This document shows positions 1 through 5,545 of a DNA stretch of 5,545 bases, piece after piece (the first letter of the stretch is position 1; each line of letters starts with the position of its first letter). Source of the stretch: Bacteroidales bacterium (lineage in GTDB: Bacteria; Bacteroidota; Bacteroidia; Bacteroidales; GCA-2711565). The stretch is from the NCBI GenBank assembly GCA_029938505.1, contig JAOZUV010000151.1:1-5545 (forward strand), written 5' to 3'. The notes beneath the pieces are model-generated. The model searched no databases. It was not told the origin of the DNA and saw only the letters and a program-made list of their open reading frames with translations. A program made the position numbers and the translations under genes.

Positions 1-2606
1 ATCTAAGCATTAATAAAAAAATATTGTCTGAGGATGATCCAGCCATTGCTCGCATATATTTAAACTTGGGAAGAATATATCAAATCCTTTCTCAGTATGA
101 TAATGCTTTAAAATATAGTGAGCTAGCAGAAAAATTGTATGTTAAAAAATTCGGAAATGATTATGCTTCTTTAGGTCTTCTTTGTTTAAATATGGGCTTA
201 ATGCATTTTAATCAATCAGATCATGATGAAGCTGAATTGTTTTATAATAATGCCTTACGTATTTATAATCTTAATTTCGAAAATAATCACCCAAATATTA
301 GTAAAATATATAATAATTTGGGTTTGCTTTATACTACTAGAAAACAATATGAAAAGGCATTATCATATTATAAAATGAGTTTAGAAATTGCACGAGACCC
401 AGACTTTATTATAGTGAACCTTAGAAATATTGCTACTGCTTACCAAGATTTAGATCAATTCGATTTGGCAGATAAGTATTTTCAGAAAGCTATACAGAAA
501 GTCGGTGAATCTTTTGATAATAATCATTATGAAATGGGGCATTCTTATCTATTCTATGGTGAGTTTCTTTTATTTAGAGATGAAATAGAGAAAGCTCTAG
601 GCTATTTTTTTATGGCACTTAAAGTGTATGAATCAAATTTTCCCGAAACGAATATTTATATTTCAGATATTTATAGGCTTATTGGAAATTGTTATTTAAA
701 AAAAGAAAAATATAGTAGTGCTTTAAGAAATTATCAATTATCATTAAAGGCTAACGATTTTAGCTTTTCTAATCTTGATATTGAATTGAATCCTAATATA
801 GATAATGCATTATCACCCCAAAATTATATTTCAATTTTATTACAGAAAGCCAAGGCCTTTGCCTTGTTGGATAGAGAGAATGGAACTCAAAATTTACTAA
901 AAAGTCTAGAGTGTTATCAATTAGCCATGGATGGATATGAAAGCTTAAAGTTAAATGTCGGAGAGGATAGTAAGCTATATTTAGCTAATGTAACAAAAGA
1001 AAGTTTTGATTTAGCATTTAGGCTTTTAGATGAGTTATATGCTAAGGAAAATAATGAAAAATATATTCATGAAGCCTTTCAGTTTGCAGAAAAAGGAAAA
1101 GCTTCTGTTTTATTATCTTCAATGAAGGGAATGGATGCCATGAAATTTGGAGGAATCCCAGAAGATTTACAACTATTAGAAAAGGATTTGAAGGATAGGA
1201 TGAGTGGCTATGAAAGTTTAGTGTATGACGAAAAAAATAAACACAATCCAAATTCATCGAAAATTACCTTATGGGAACAAAAATTATTTAATCTTGATCA
1301 ACAACATGATAGTTTACTAGAAGATTTCGAAGAAAAATTCCCTGCATACTATTCCTTAAAGTTAAATAATAAGGTATCGGGAATTGAAGATATTAGAAAC
1401 AAAATAAATGCTAAACAACTTATTATTGAATATGTTTTAACAGATTCTCTATTGTTTACTTTTGTAATTGGAAAAGATCAACTCCAGTTTAAAAAACATA
1501 AAATTGATACAGCTTTCTCCAATGATTTGAATACGTTACGTTACTCTAATAATATTGATTTTGCACATCATGGAATGAAGGAGTTTAAAGCTTTTGTTTA
1601 TGCCTCAAATCGTCTTTATAATATTTTATTTAAAGATATTCATGAAGTTATGCAAAATAAAAATTTGATAATTGTACCTGATGGCAAATTAGGCTATTTG
1701 CCTTTTGAATCGTTGGTGACAGAATTACCCGATTTTTCGAGTATCGATTATCGAAATTTATCTTATTTATTAAGAAGTAATCCAGTAAGTTATTCCTACT
1801 CTTCTACATTATTATTTAGAGATAATATTAAAAAATCTGCTGGAAGATCCTTACTAGCTTTTGCTCCAGAGTATGATGATGTTTCGGTAAATGAGTTTTT
1901 TGACGAGCGAGGCATAAATATAAATTCAGCTTTAGATAAGCTACTCTATGCTCAAGAGGAAGTATCTGCAATTAATAAAATTTTTAAAGGAACTGTTTAT
2001 CAGGGAGCTCAGGCAAATGAAACTACATTTAAGAACACTGCCTCAGATTTTGATATCATTCATCTTGCGATGCATACATTTATTGATGATGAAAATCCTA
2101 TGCAGTCAAAAATGATTTTCACTCCTAATAATAATTCAATTGATGATGGCTATTTAAATACGTTTGAAATTTATAGTCTTGAACTACAGGCCAAAATGGC
2201 TGTTTTAAGTGCGTGTAATACTGGCTCTGGTAAAATTAATAGGGGTGAGGGTATAATGAGTCTTGCGAGAGGTTTTATTTATGCTGGTGTGCCTAGTATT
2301 GTTATGACATTGTGGGAAGTAGAAGATAAATCAGGATCAAGTATAATGACTTTATTTTACGAAAATTTGAATCAAGGAATGACAAAAGATATCGCTTTAC
2401 AACAAGCCAAACTAAAATATTTAAGTAAAGCACCTCAATTACGATCACATCCCTATTTTTGGGCTGCTTATGTCGATATTGGAGATACTGAACCTATTAT
2501 TAAAAGTATTCTTTCCAGATATGGTATTTATCTTTATTTAAGCATATTGTTATTAGTTCTTTGGTTTGTACGAAATAGGCATAAAAAAAGAGCATTCACT
2601 GTTTAG
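1..2606 (+). CDS. TPR-CHAT domain protein with C-terminal membrane anchor (5' end outside window)
   Basis: Predicted caspase-like cysteine protease of the CHAT family, fused to tetratricopeptide repeats. The frame is open from base 3. A TTG at 24 could be read as a start, but the codons before it continue the repeat pattern (INKKILSEDDPA), so the gene is very probably cut by the window. Residues below count from that TTG. About six TPR units of kinesin-light-chain type lie at 7-248, with motifs such as NLGRIYQ, NNLGLLY and EKALSYY. A helical linker follows (about 265-440), then the CHAT domain (about 460-822). CHAT hallmarks are NLIIVPDGKLGYLPFESL, the catalytic His684 in HLAMHT, the catalytic Cys731 in LSACNTGSG, and HPYFWAAYVDIGD. 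A hydrophobic helix at about 833-850 is followed by a basic tail (RNRHKKR), suggesting the C-terminus is cytoplasmic. If a signal peptide lies upstream, the TPR and CHAT parts are periplasmic. TPRs usually bind a partner or substrate; the target is unknown. It converges on the sigma/anti-sigma operon. Confidence 0.95.
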   Translation, partial: LSINKKILSEDDPAIARIYLNLGRIYQILSQYDNALKYSELAEKLYVKKFGNDYASLGLLCLNMGLMHFNQSDHDEAELFYNNALRIYNLNFENNHPNISKIYNNLGLLYTTRKQYEKALSYYKMSLEIARDPDFIIVNLRNIATAYQDLDQFDLADKYFQKAIQKVGESFDNNHYEMGHSYLFYGEFLLFRDEIEKALGYFFMALKVYESNFPETNIYISDIYRLIGNCYLKKEKYSSALRNYQLSLKANDFSFSNLDIELNPNIDNALSPQNYISILLQKAKAFALLDRENGTQNLLKSLECYQLAMDGYESLKLNVGEDSKLYLANVTKESFDLAFRLLDELYAKENNEKYIHEAFQFAEKGKASVLLSSMKGMDAMKFGGIPEDLQLLEKDLKDRMSGYESLVYDEKNKHNPNSSKITLWEQKLFNLDQQHDSLLEDFEEKFPAYYSLKLNNKVSGIEDIRNKINAKQLIIEYVLTDSLLFTFVIGKDQLQFKKHKIDTAFSNDLNTLRYSNNIDFAHHGMKEFKAFVYASNRLYNILFKDIHEVMQNKNLIIVPDGKLGYLPFESLVTELPDFSSIDYRNLSYLLRSNPVSYSYSSTLLFRDNIKKSAGRSLLAFAPEYDDVSVNEFFDERGININSALDKLLYAQEEVSAINKIFKGTVYQGAQANETTFKNTASDFDIIHLAMHTFIDDENPMQSKMIFTPNNNSIDDGYLNTFEIYSLELQAKMAVLSACNTGSGKINRGEGIMSLARGFIYAGVPSIVMTLWEVEDKSGSSIMTLFYENLNQGMTKDIALQQAKLKYLSKAPQLRSHPYFWAAYVDIGDTEPIIKSILSRYGIYLYLSILLLVLWFVRNRHKKRAFTV

Positions 2607-2616
2607 TGAAAGCTCT
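2583..2616 (-). terminator. Rho-independent terminator of the sigma/anti-sigma operon
   Basis: The arms at 2589-2600 and 2605-2616 form a 12-bp stem with one A/A mismatch and a GTTT loop. Read on the minus strand, the stem is followed by seven Ts (2589-2583), the layout of an intrinsic terminator 22 bases past the anti-sigma stop. On the + strand the hairpin is followed only by CTCTCTTTG, so it would be weaker for the CHAT gene, whose TAG stop (2604-2606) sits across the loop and right arm. The minus-strand T-run lies inside the last codons of the CHAT gene. Confidence 0.8.
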
Positions 2617-2638
2617 CTCTTTGAATTATATATTCCTT

Positions 2639-3376
2639 TTATTTCATGGATTTGAGTATTTCACTTGCTTGATCTTTAAACAAACTATTACTGCTTTTAA
2701 TAGTTGTAAATAATTGAATTGCTTTAGTATTTTCATCAAGTTTTAATAAACAAAGAGCCTTATACCAGGTAGCTTGTTCAATAAATAGATTATCATTATG
2801 ATCTAAAACAGATTGAAAAGAGTCTCTTGCTTTGCTGTAATCATTTGTTTCAATGAAAGACAAGCCTAGATAAAACTTAGAAATGATATTTTCTTGATTG
2901 TTTTCAAATAAGTTAATTGCTTTTTGATATTCAGCATTTGAATAAAATTGAAGAGCCGTTCTGACATCATTGTCTATATCAATATTCGATGAACGAGTAA
3001 TCATAATACTTGTCTCTGCATGATAGTAATTATTAAAAAGATTTTCAGCTTGAGGAGTTTTCTGGTTAGTTAAAAGTATGCTACCAAGTAGAATTAGTAT
3101 CGTGGCTGATGCAGCTGCATAATGCCATTTCTGTTGGTACAGTTTTCTGATAGTGGTTCCAGTATCTTCTTTGCTATTACGATAAATATCTTCAAGACTT
3201 TTTCGCAAACTAATGACATCTCTTTCGAGGATAGCATTATTAACACCCATGTGGAGCTTAAATTCCTGAGAAAATTTACTATTTTGCGCCAATAGGATTT
3301 CGACTTGTTTCCGCCCCTCGGCATTAAGCTCGTTATCAATGTATTGTTCTATGAGTTCAAACCAATTTTTCATCAT
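2639..3376 (-). CDS. Anti-sigma-factor-like membrane protein with periplasmic TPR-like domain
   Basis: Predicted single-pass inner-membrane regulator of 245 residues that would hold the ECF sigma factor encoded just upstream. The N-terminus (about 5-50; ELIEQYIDNELNAEGRKQVE then a helical stretch) resembles the helical sigma-binding domain of anti-sigma factors. It has no HxxxCxxC motif, so it would be a non-zinc form. A hydrophobic helix spans about 85-102 (HYAAASATILILLGSILL). The C-terminal part, about 135-240, reads as two to three TPR-like units (YQKAINLFENN, YSKARDSFQSV, TKAIQLFTTI) and should face the periplasm. Two ATGs stand in tandem. The first overlaps the sigma stop as ATGA and the second as TGATG, so translation is probably coupled to the sigma gene, and no clear Shine-Dalgarno precedes either. 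The role rests mainly on operon position, topology and the N-terminal pattern. A plain TPR membrane protein is the alternative. Confidence 0.8.
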   Translation of the reverse strand: MMKNWFELIEQYIDNELNAEGRKQVEILLAQNSKFSQEFKLHMGVNNAILERDVISLRKSLEDIYRNSKEDTGTTIRKLYQQKWHYAAASATILILLGSILLTNQKTPQAENLFNNYYHAETSIMITRSSNIDIDNDVRTALQFYSNAEYQKAINLFENNQENIISKFYLGLSFIETNDYSKARDSFQSVLDHNDNLFIEQATWYKALCLLKLDENTKAIQLFTTIKSSNSLFKDQASEILKSMK

Positions 3377-3939
3377 ATTAATTCTTTAAATTTTGGGTCA
3401 CTTTTTATTTTTTGAATGAGTCTTTCTTTGCATTGATACTTTCTTTTTTTTGCATACTTATCGCTCTTATATCCCATAATGACTGCAATCTTTTTTAGGG
3501 GTATTTTCTGCAGCGACATTTCCAGTACTTTTCTGCAATCCTCACTCAATTTTGCGAAGTAATCCTGATATAAGCGGTATCGCTCGGATTGTTCACTTAC
3601 AACCTGCGTATCGTCTGGTAGATCGATGTAGTTTTCTTTGTCAATTGAGAGTTCATTTTTTGCTTTTCTCTTTTCCAGTTGCTTAAGCCATAATAACCTG
3701 CAAACAGAGTAAAGGTATGTTTTGAACGCACAACTAATTTTTAACTGCTCATTTTTTAGTTTTCTGAAGATTATCACAATGGCCTCTTGAAAAATATCTT
3801 GCGCATCATCTTCGTTTCCACTATTGTTTGTTATAAAGTATTTTATATATGGATAAAATGTCTTGTAAACAAACTGCAGTACTTCAACATCGTTCTGACG
3901 AATCCCTTCCAGTATTTCTTCAACATTAAACTTCGTCAC
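3373..3939 (-). CDS. ECF-type RNA polymerase sigma factor (sigma-70 family)
   Basis: Predicted extracytoplasmic-function sigma factor of 188 residues, a normal length, that would direct RNA polymerase to a specific regulon. Sigma region 2 spans about 21-91, with the region 2.2 signature DAQDIFQEAIVIIFRKL (45-61) and the region 2.3/2.4 helix FKTYLYSVCRLLWLKQLEKR (72-91). Region 4 spans about 128-178: LSEDCRKVLEMSLQKIPLKK, then a helix-turn-helix ending in MGYKSDKYAKKRKYQCKERL. That second helix departs from the usual SxxTVKxRLxRA pattern; related variants occur in Bacteroidota sigma factors. The start must be GTG at 3939: an in-frame TGA lies two codons upstream and the next Met is residue 141. 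An out-of-frame ATG begins seven bases earlier. The gene is first in a two-gene operon. Hand counts over six 60-base lines give about 35% G+C, somewhat above neighbouring stretches. The family is secure; the regulon is unknown. Confidence 0.93.
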   Translation of the reverse strand: MTKFNVEEILEGIRQNDVEVLQFVYKTFYPYIKYFITNNSGNEDDAQDIFQEAIVIIFRKLKNEQLKISCAFKTYLYSVCRLLWLKQLEKRKAKNELSIDKENYIDLPDDTQVVSEQSERYRLYQDYFAKLSEDCRKVLEMSLQKIPLKKIAVIMGYKSDKYAKKRKYQCKERLIQKIKSDPKFKELI

Positions 3940-3946
3940 TTGTCAT
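3926..3946 (-). other. Six-codon ORF overlapping the sigma factor start
   Basis: Reading minus, ATG at 3946-3944 opens a frame of six codons (MTSDEV) ending in TAA at 3928-3926, inside sigma codons 4 and 5. It straddles the sigma GTG start in another frame. It could be a regulatory micro-ORF, the trace of a one-base indel that moved an original ATG out of frame, or chance. No ribosome binding site is visible for either start. Confidence 0.3.
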
Positions 3947-3997
3947 TGTTTAATTCTGTTTTTAATAAAAAAGTAACCTCTATTTTCTAAAAAAATA

Positions 3998-4034
3998 TAA
4001 TAATATTATTAAGAATTGTTAAAACCCTTGTCAA
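3998..4034 (-). promoter_or_regulatory. Possible promoter for the sigma/anti-sigma operon
   Basis: On the minus strand TTGACA (4034-4029) is followed after 18 bases by AATAAT (4010-4005), a five-of-six match to TATAAT. Transcription would start near 3998, about 60 bases before the sigma GTG. The -10 part lies in a 14-bp all-AT palindrome (3998-4011). The spacing is normal for a sigma-70 promoter. Bacteroidota housekeeping promoters instead usually carry TTG at -33 and TAnnTTTG at -7, and no good match to that form was found. In sequence this AT-rich, a chance match is quite possible. Confidence 0.25.
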
Positions 4035-4095
4035 TAAAGAACTCTACCATAAAGAAAAAAATATTTTATATTTTTATATCCATAATAGGCTTTCT

Positions 4096-4137
4096 TTTGT
4101 TAAACAAATAACGTAAATTTTGTTTGTTTATTAAACA
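4096..4137. promoter_or_regulatory. Pair of 13-bp palindromes in the divergent intergenic region
   Basis: TTTGTTAAACAAA (4096-4108) and TGTTTATTAAACA (4125-4137) are perfect odd-length palindromes with centres 29 bases apart, close to three helical turns. Both contain TTAAACA, at 4100 and 4131. They lie 51-92 bases upstream of the secreted-nuclease start and could bind a dimeric regulator. No regulator was identified, and AT-rich DNA yields palindromes by chance. Confidence 0.25.
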
Positions 4138-4187
4138 TAAAATGAGAAAATTCTTTATTTTTATTAACTCTCCCTAGCGATAATAAA

Positions 4188-5240
4188 ATGAACTTAAAAA
4201 TTAAATTTTCAATTTCTATTATTTTAATGTTGATGCTCCATGTATATAAGCTACAAGCTCAGCAAATTAGTGCTTTTAATCAATTTGATACGCTTACTGT
4301 ATTGTTTTATAATGTGGAAAATTTATTTGATGATATAGATGATCAAAATTTGGGAGATGATGAATTTACGCGAGATGGTTTGCGGAATTGGAATGCTTTT
4401 AAATATAAATCGAAGATTAAAAAAATATCGCAAGTAATTCTGGCAGTTAATACATGGGAAGCTCCTGACTTGATTGGCTTATCAGAAATTGAAAATTGGA
4501 ATGTTCTGAATGAATTGTCTAGCAATTCATTATTAAGTAATATTGGGTATAAAATAATCCATAAAGAATCATCTGATCATAGGGGTATAGATGTAGGTCT
4601 ATTATATAATCCTCAAAAAGTTTCAATATTAGATTCAGCTTTTTATTCGCTTGAATTAACAGAAAATATATTTTCTAGAGATATTTTATATGCTAAAATC
4701 AAATTTCGAAAAGATACTTTGCATGTCTTTGTTTGTCATTGGCCTTCTCGTTATAGTGGTGCTTTAAGTTCTGAGGTAAATCGCATAAAGGCTTCTAATC
4801 TTCTTTTTAATCAGTGCCAAAAGATTTTTAGCGAAAATGTAAACTCAAAAATATTAATTATGGGTGATTTTAATGATGAACCGACTGATAAGAGTTTGCA
4901 AAATTTAGCTAACAATTTGATGCTAAATAATAAATCCTTATTATGTAATTTAATGGATAATGAATTTGATTTAGGGACAATAAAATTTCAAAACCAATGG
5001 TATTTATTTGATCAATTTATCATTTCTAATAACTTACTTGAAAATGAAAGTGGACTCAGATATTTAAATCCCCCACAAATATGTTCCCTTCCTTTTTTAC
5101 TTGTTAAGGATGAAAAATATTTAGGAGTTAAGCCTTTTAGAACGTTCTCTGGTTATAAGTTTATCGGAGGATATAGCGATCACTTTCCAATTTTATTAAA
5201 ACTAGATTATAATCACAGTAATTTGGAGACACCACAATAA
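4188..5240 (+). CDS. Secreted endonuclease/exonuclease/phosphatase family protein
   Basis: Predicted exported metal-dependent phosphodiesterase or nuclease of the exonuclease III/DNase I fold, 350 residues. A signal peptide covers about 1-24: MNLKIK, a hydrophobic core, then KLQA with likely cleavage before QQ. The fold's motifs appear in order: FYNVENLFD (40-48, metal-site Asn42), GLSEIEN (97-103, Glu100), HRGIDVGLLY (131-140), CHWPSR (183-188, His184), MGDFND (225-230, Asp227 and Asn229), WYLFDQFIIS (271-280) and GGYSDHFPI (327-335, Asp331-His332). All expected catalytic positions seem intact, so the enzyme should be active. The substrate cannot be told: DNA, RNA, phospholipid headgroups or other phosphodiesters are possible in this superfamily. 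The start is set by the signal peptide and an in-frame TGA at 4143. It is transcribed divergently from the sigma operon, and its last 28 bases overlap the downstream gene. No convincing terminator follows. Confidence 0.93.
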   Translation: MNLKIKFSISIILMLMLHVYKLQAQQISAFNQFDTLTVLFYNVENLFDDIDDQNLGDDEFTRDGLRNWNAFKYKSKIKKISQVILAVNTWEAPDLIGLSEIENWNVLNELSSNSLLSNIGYKIIHKESSDHRGIDVGLLYNPQKVSILDSAFYSLELTENIFSRDILYAKIKFRKDTLHVFVCHWPSRYSGALSSEVNRIKASNLLFNQCQKIFSENVNSKILIMGDFNDEPTDKSLQNLANNLMLNNKSLLCNLMDNEFDLGTIKFQNQWYLFDQFIISNNLLENESGLRYLNPPQICSLPFLLVKDEKYLGVKPFRTFSGYKFIGGYSDHFPILLKLDYNHSNLETPQ

Positions 5241-5545
5241 AAAATAAAATTGTCTATTCCTTTATTGGGTATATTAAAATCTAAATTTGACATATGTCTG
5301 AAACGAAATTGGATGCTTATTTCCCAATCGTTAGCTATTCCTTTCATTCGTTTACTAATTCCTAAAATGAAATTGTCTGAAAAAATAAAACCCTTAGCTT
5401 GTAAAAGTGTATTAATACTGATATAATGAAGACCAGTTCCGATACCAATATCCAAAAGTAAGTTTTTTGTAATTTGATAATTATAGATTAATCCCCAATT
5501 AACCCCTGTTTCTATCTGCATTTTTTCTCCTTTTAAAAAAATGGT
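5213..5545 (-). CDS. PagL/acyloxyacyl-hydrolase-like outer-membrane protein (N-terminus outside window)
   Basis: C-terminal part of a probable lipid A 3-O-deacylase-type beta-barrel, an outer-membrane enzyme that removes an acyl chain from lipid A. The minus-strand frame is open to the right edge. The first in-window ATG (5521) would give 102 residues, short for this family, and lacks a signal peptide, so the gene very likely begins beyond 5545. Counting from that ATG, family-like segments are GIGTGLHYIS (26-35), GFIFSDNFILGIS (44-56), FRFRHMSN (72-79) with the likely catalytic His76 and Ser78, and IPNKGIDNF (84-92). In characterised PagL a catalytic Glu lies 12 residues after the Ser; here that position is Asp90. 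Alternating hydrophobic strands fit a barrel, though the last residue is Leu rather than the usual aromatic one. AAAAGGAG lies five bases before the 5521 ATG, so a short start there cannot be ruled out. Confidence 0.78.
   Translation of the reverse strand, partial: TIFLKGEKMQIETGVNWGLIYNYQITKNLLLDIGIGTGLHYISINTLLQAKGFIFSDNFILGISKRMKGIANDWEISIQFRFRHMSNLDFNIPNKGIDNFIFYCGVSKLL

Noticed and set aside
24..26. TTG as the true start of the TPR-CHAT gene
   Set aside because: The frame is open to the window edge and the upstream codons continue a TPR-type sequence, so the start most likely lies outside.
1042..1257. 71-codon minus-strand ORF inside the CHAT gene
   Set aside because: It lies wholly within a well-supported gene in another frame and its translation shows no recognisable domain.
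3094..3339. 81-codon minus-strand ORF inside the anti-sigma gene
   Set aside because: Same-strand frame shadow of the anti-sigma gene, without domain features of its own.
1..3939. A type III-E CRISPR (Craspase) locus
   Set aside because: No CRISPR repeats and no Cas effector are present; only the TPR-CHAT plus sigma logic is similar.
3787..3990. 67-codon plus-strand ORF opposite the sigma gene
   Set aside because: Its hydrophobic, Phe- and Ile-rich translation is what the antisense of this AT-rich gene gives by chance; no start signal was seen.
4114..4122. TAAATTTTG as a Bacteroidota -7 element for the nuclease gene
   Set aside because: It does not fit TAnnTTTG exactly and the nearest upstream TTG (4097) is only 17 bases away start to start, too close for the -33 element.
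5519..5534. AAAAGGAG five bases before an ATG as the start of the PagL-like gene
   Set aside because: The frame remains open upstream, the resulting protein would lack a signal peptide and about the first third of the barrel, and the codons AAA GGA GAA AAA explain the purine run. Kept only as an alternative.

Overview
The window looks like a piece of a Bacteroidota chromosome. It is very AT-rich, mostly lacks Shine-Dalgarno sequences, and carries protein types common in that phylum: a TPR-CHAT protein, an ECF sigma factor next to a membrane-anchored anti-sigma-like protein, a secreted endonuclease/exonuclease/phosphatase protein and a PagL-like outer-membrane deacylase. No RNA gene, insertion sequence or CRISPR array was seen. 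Genus-level placement is not possible by reading alone.

Layout. (1) Bases 1-2606, + strand: 3' part of a large TPR-CHAT protease-like gene. Its reading frame runs off the left edge, and it ends in a single membrane helix with a basic tail. (2) Bases 2583-2616: a strong hairpin with a T-run for minus-strand transcripts, overlapping the stop codon of the CHAT gene. (3) Bases 3939 to 2639, minus strand: a two-gene operon, ECF sigma factor (GTG start) followed by a one-TM anti-sigma-like protein with a TPR-like C-terminal domain, joined by an ATGA overlap. (4) Bases 3940-4187: a divergent intergenic region of 248 bases with palindromes and a possible sigma promoter. (5) Bases 4188-5240, + strand: a secreted endonuclease/exonuclease/phosphatase-fold protein. 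(6) Bases 5545 to 5213, minus strand: the C-terminal part of a PagL/acyloxyacyl-hydrolase-like outer-membrane protein. Its 3' end overlaps the preceding gene tail-to-tail by 28 bases.

How it may work. The sigma and anti-sigma genes form a credible signalling pair: the anti-sigma N-terminus holds the sigma factor in the cytoplasm while its TPR-like C-terminus faces the periplasm. The convergent neighbour is a TPR-CHAT protein with an intact His/Cys dyad, and its predicted topology puts the protease in the same periplasmic compartment. The most interesting hypothesis is that these three genes form a CHAT-protease-controlled sigma switch. This would resemble, without any CRISPR component, the TPR-CHAT/Csx30/sigma logic of type III-E systems. 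It is inference from gene content and topology, not shown by the sequence. The nuclease-like and deacylase-like genes are cell-envelope or secreted functions with no demonstrated link to the switch.
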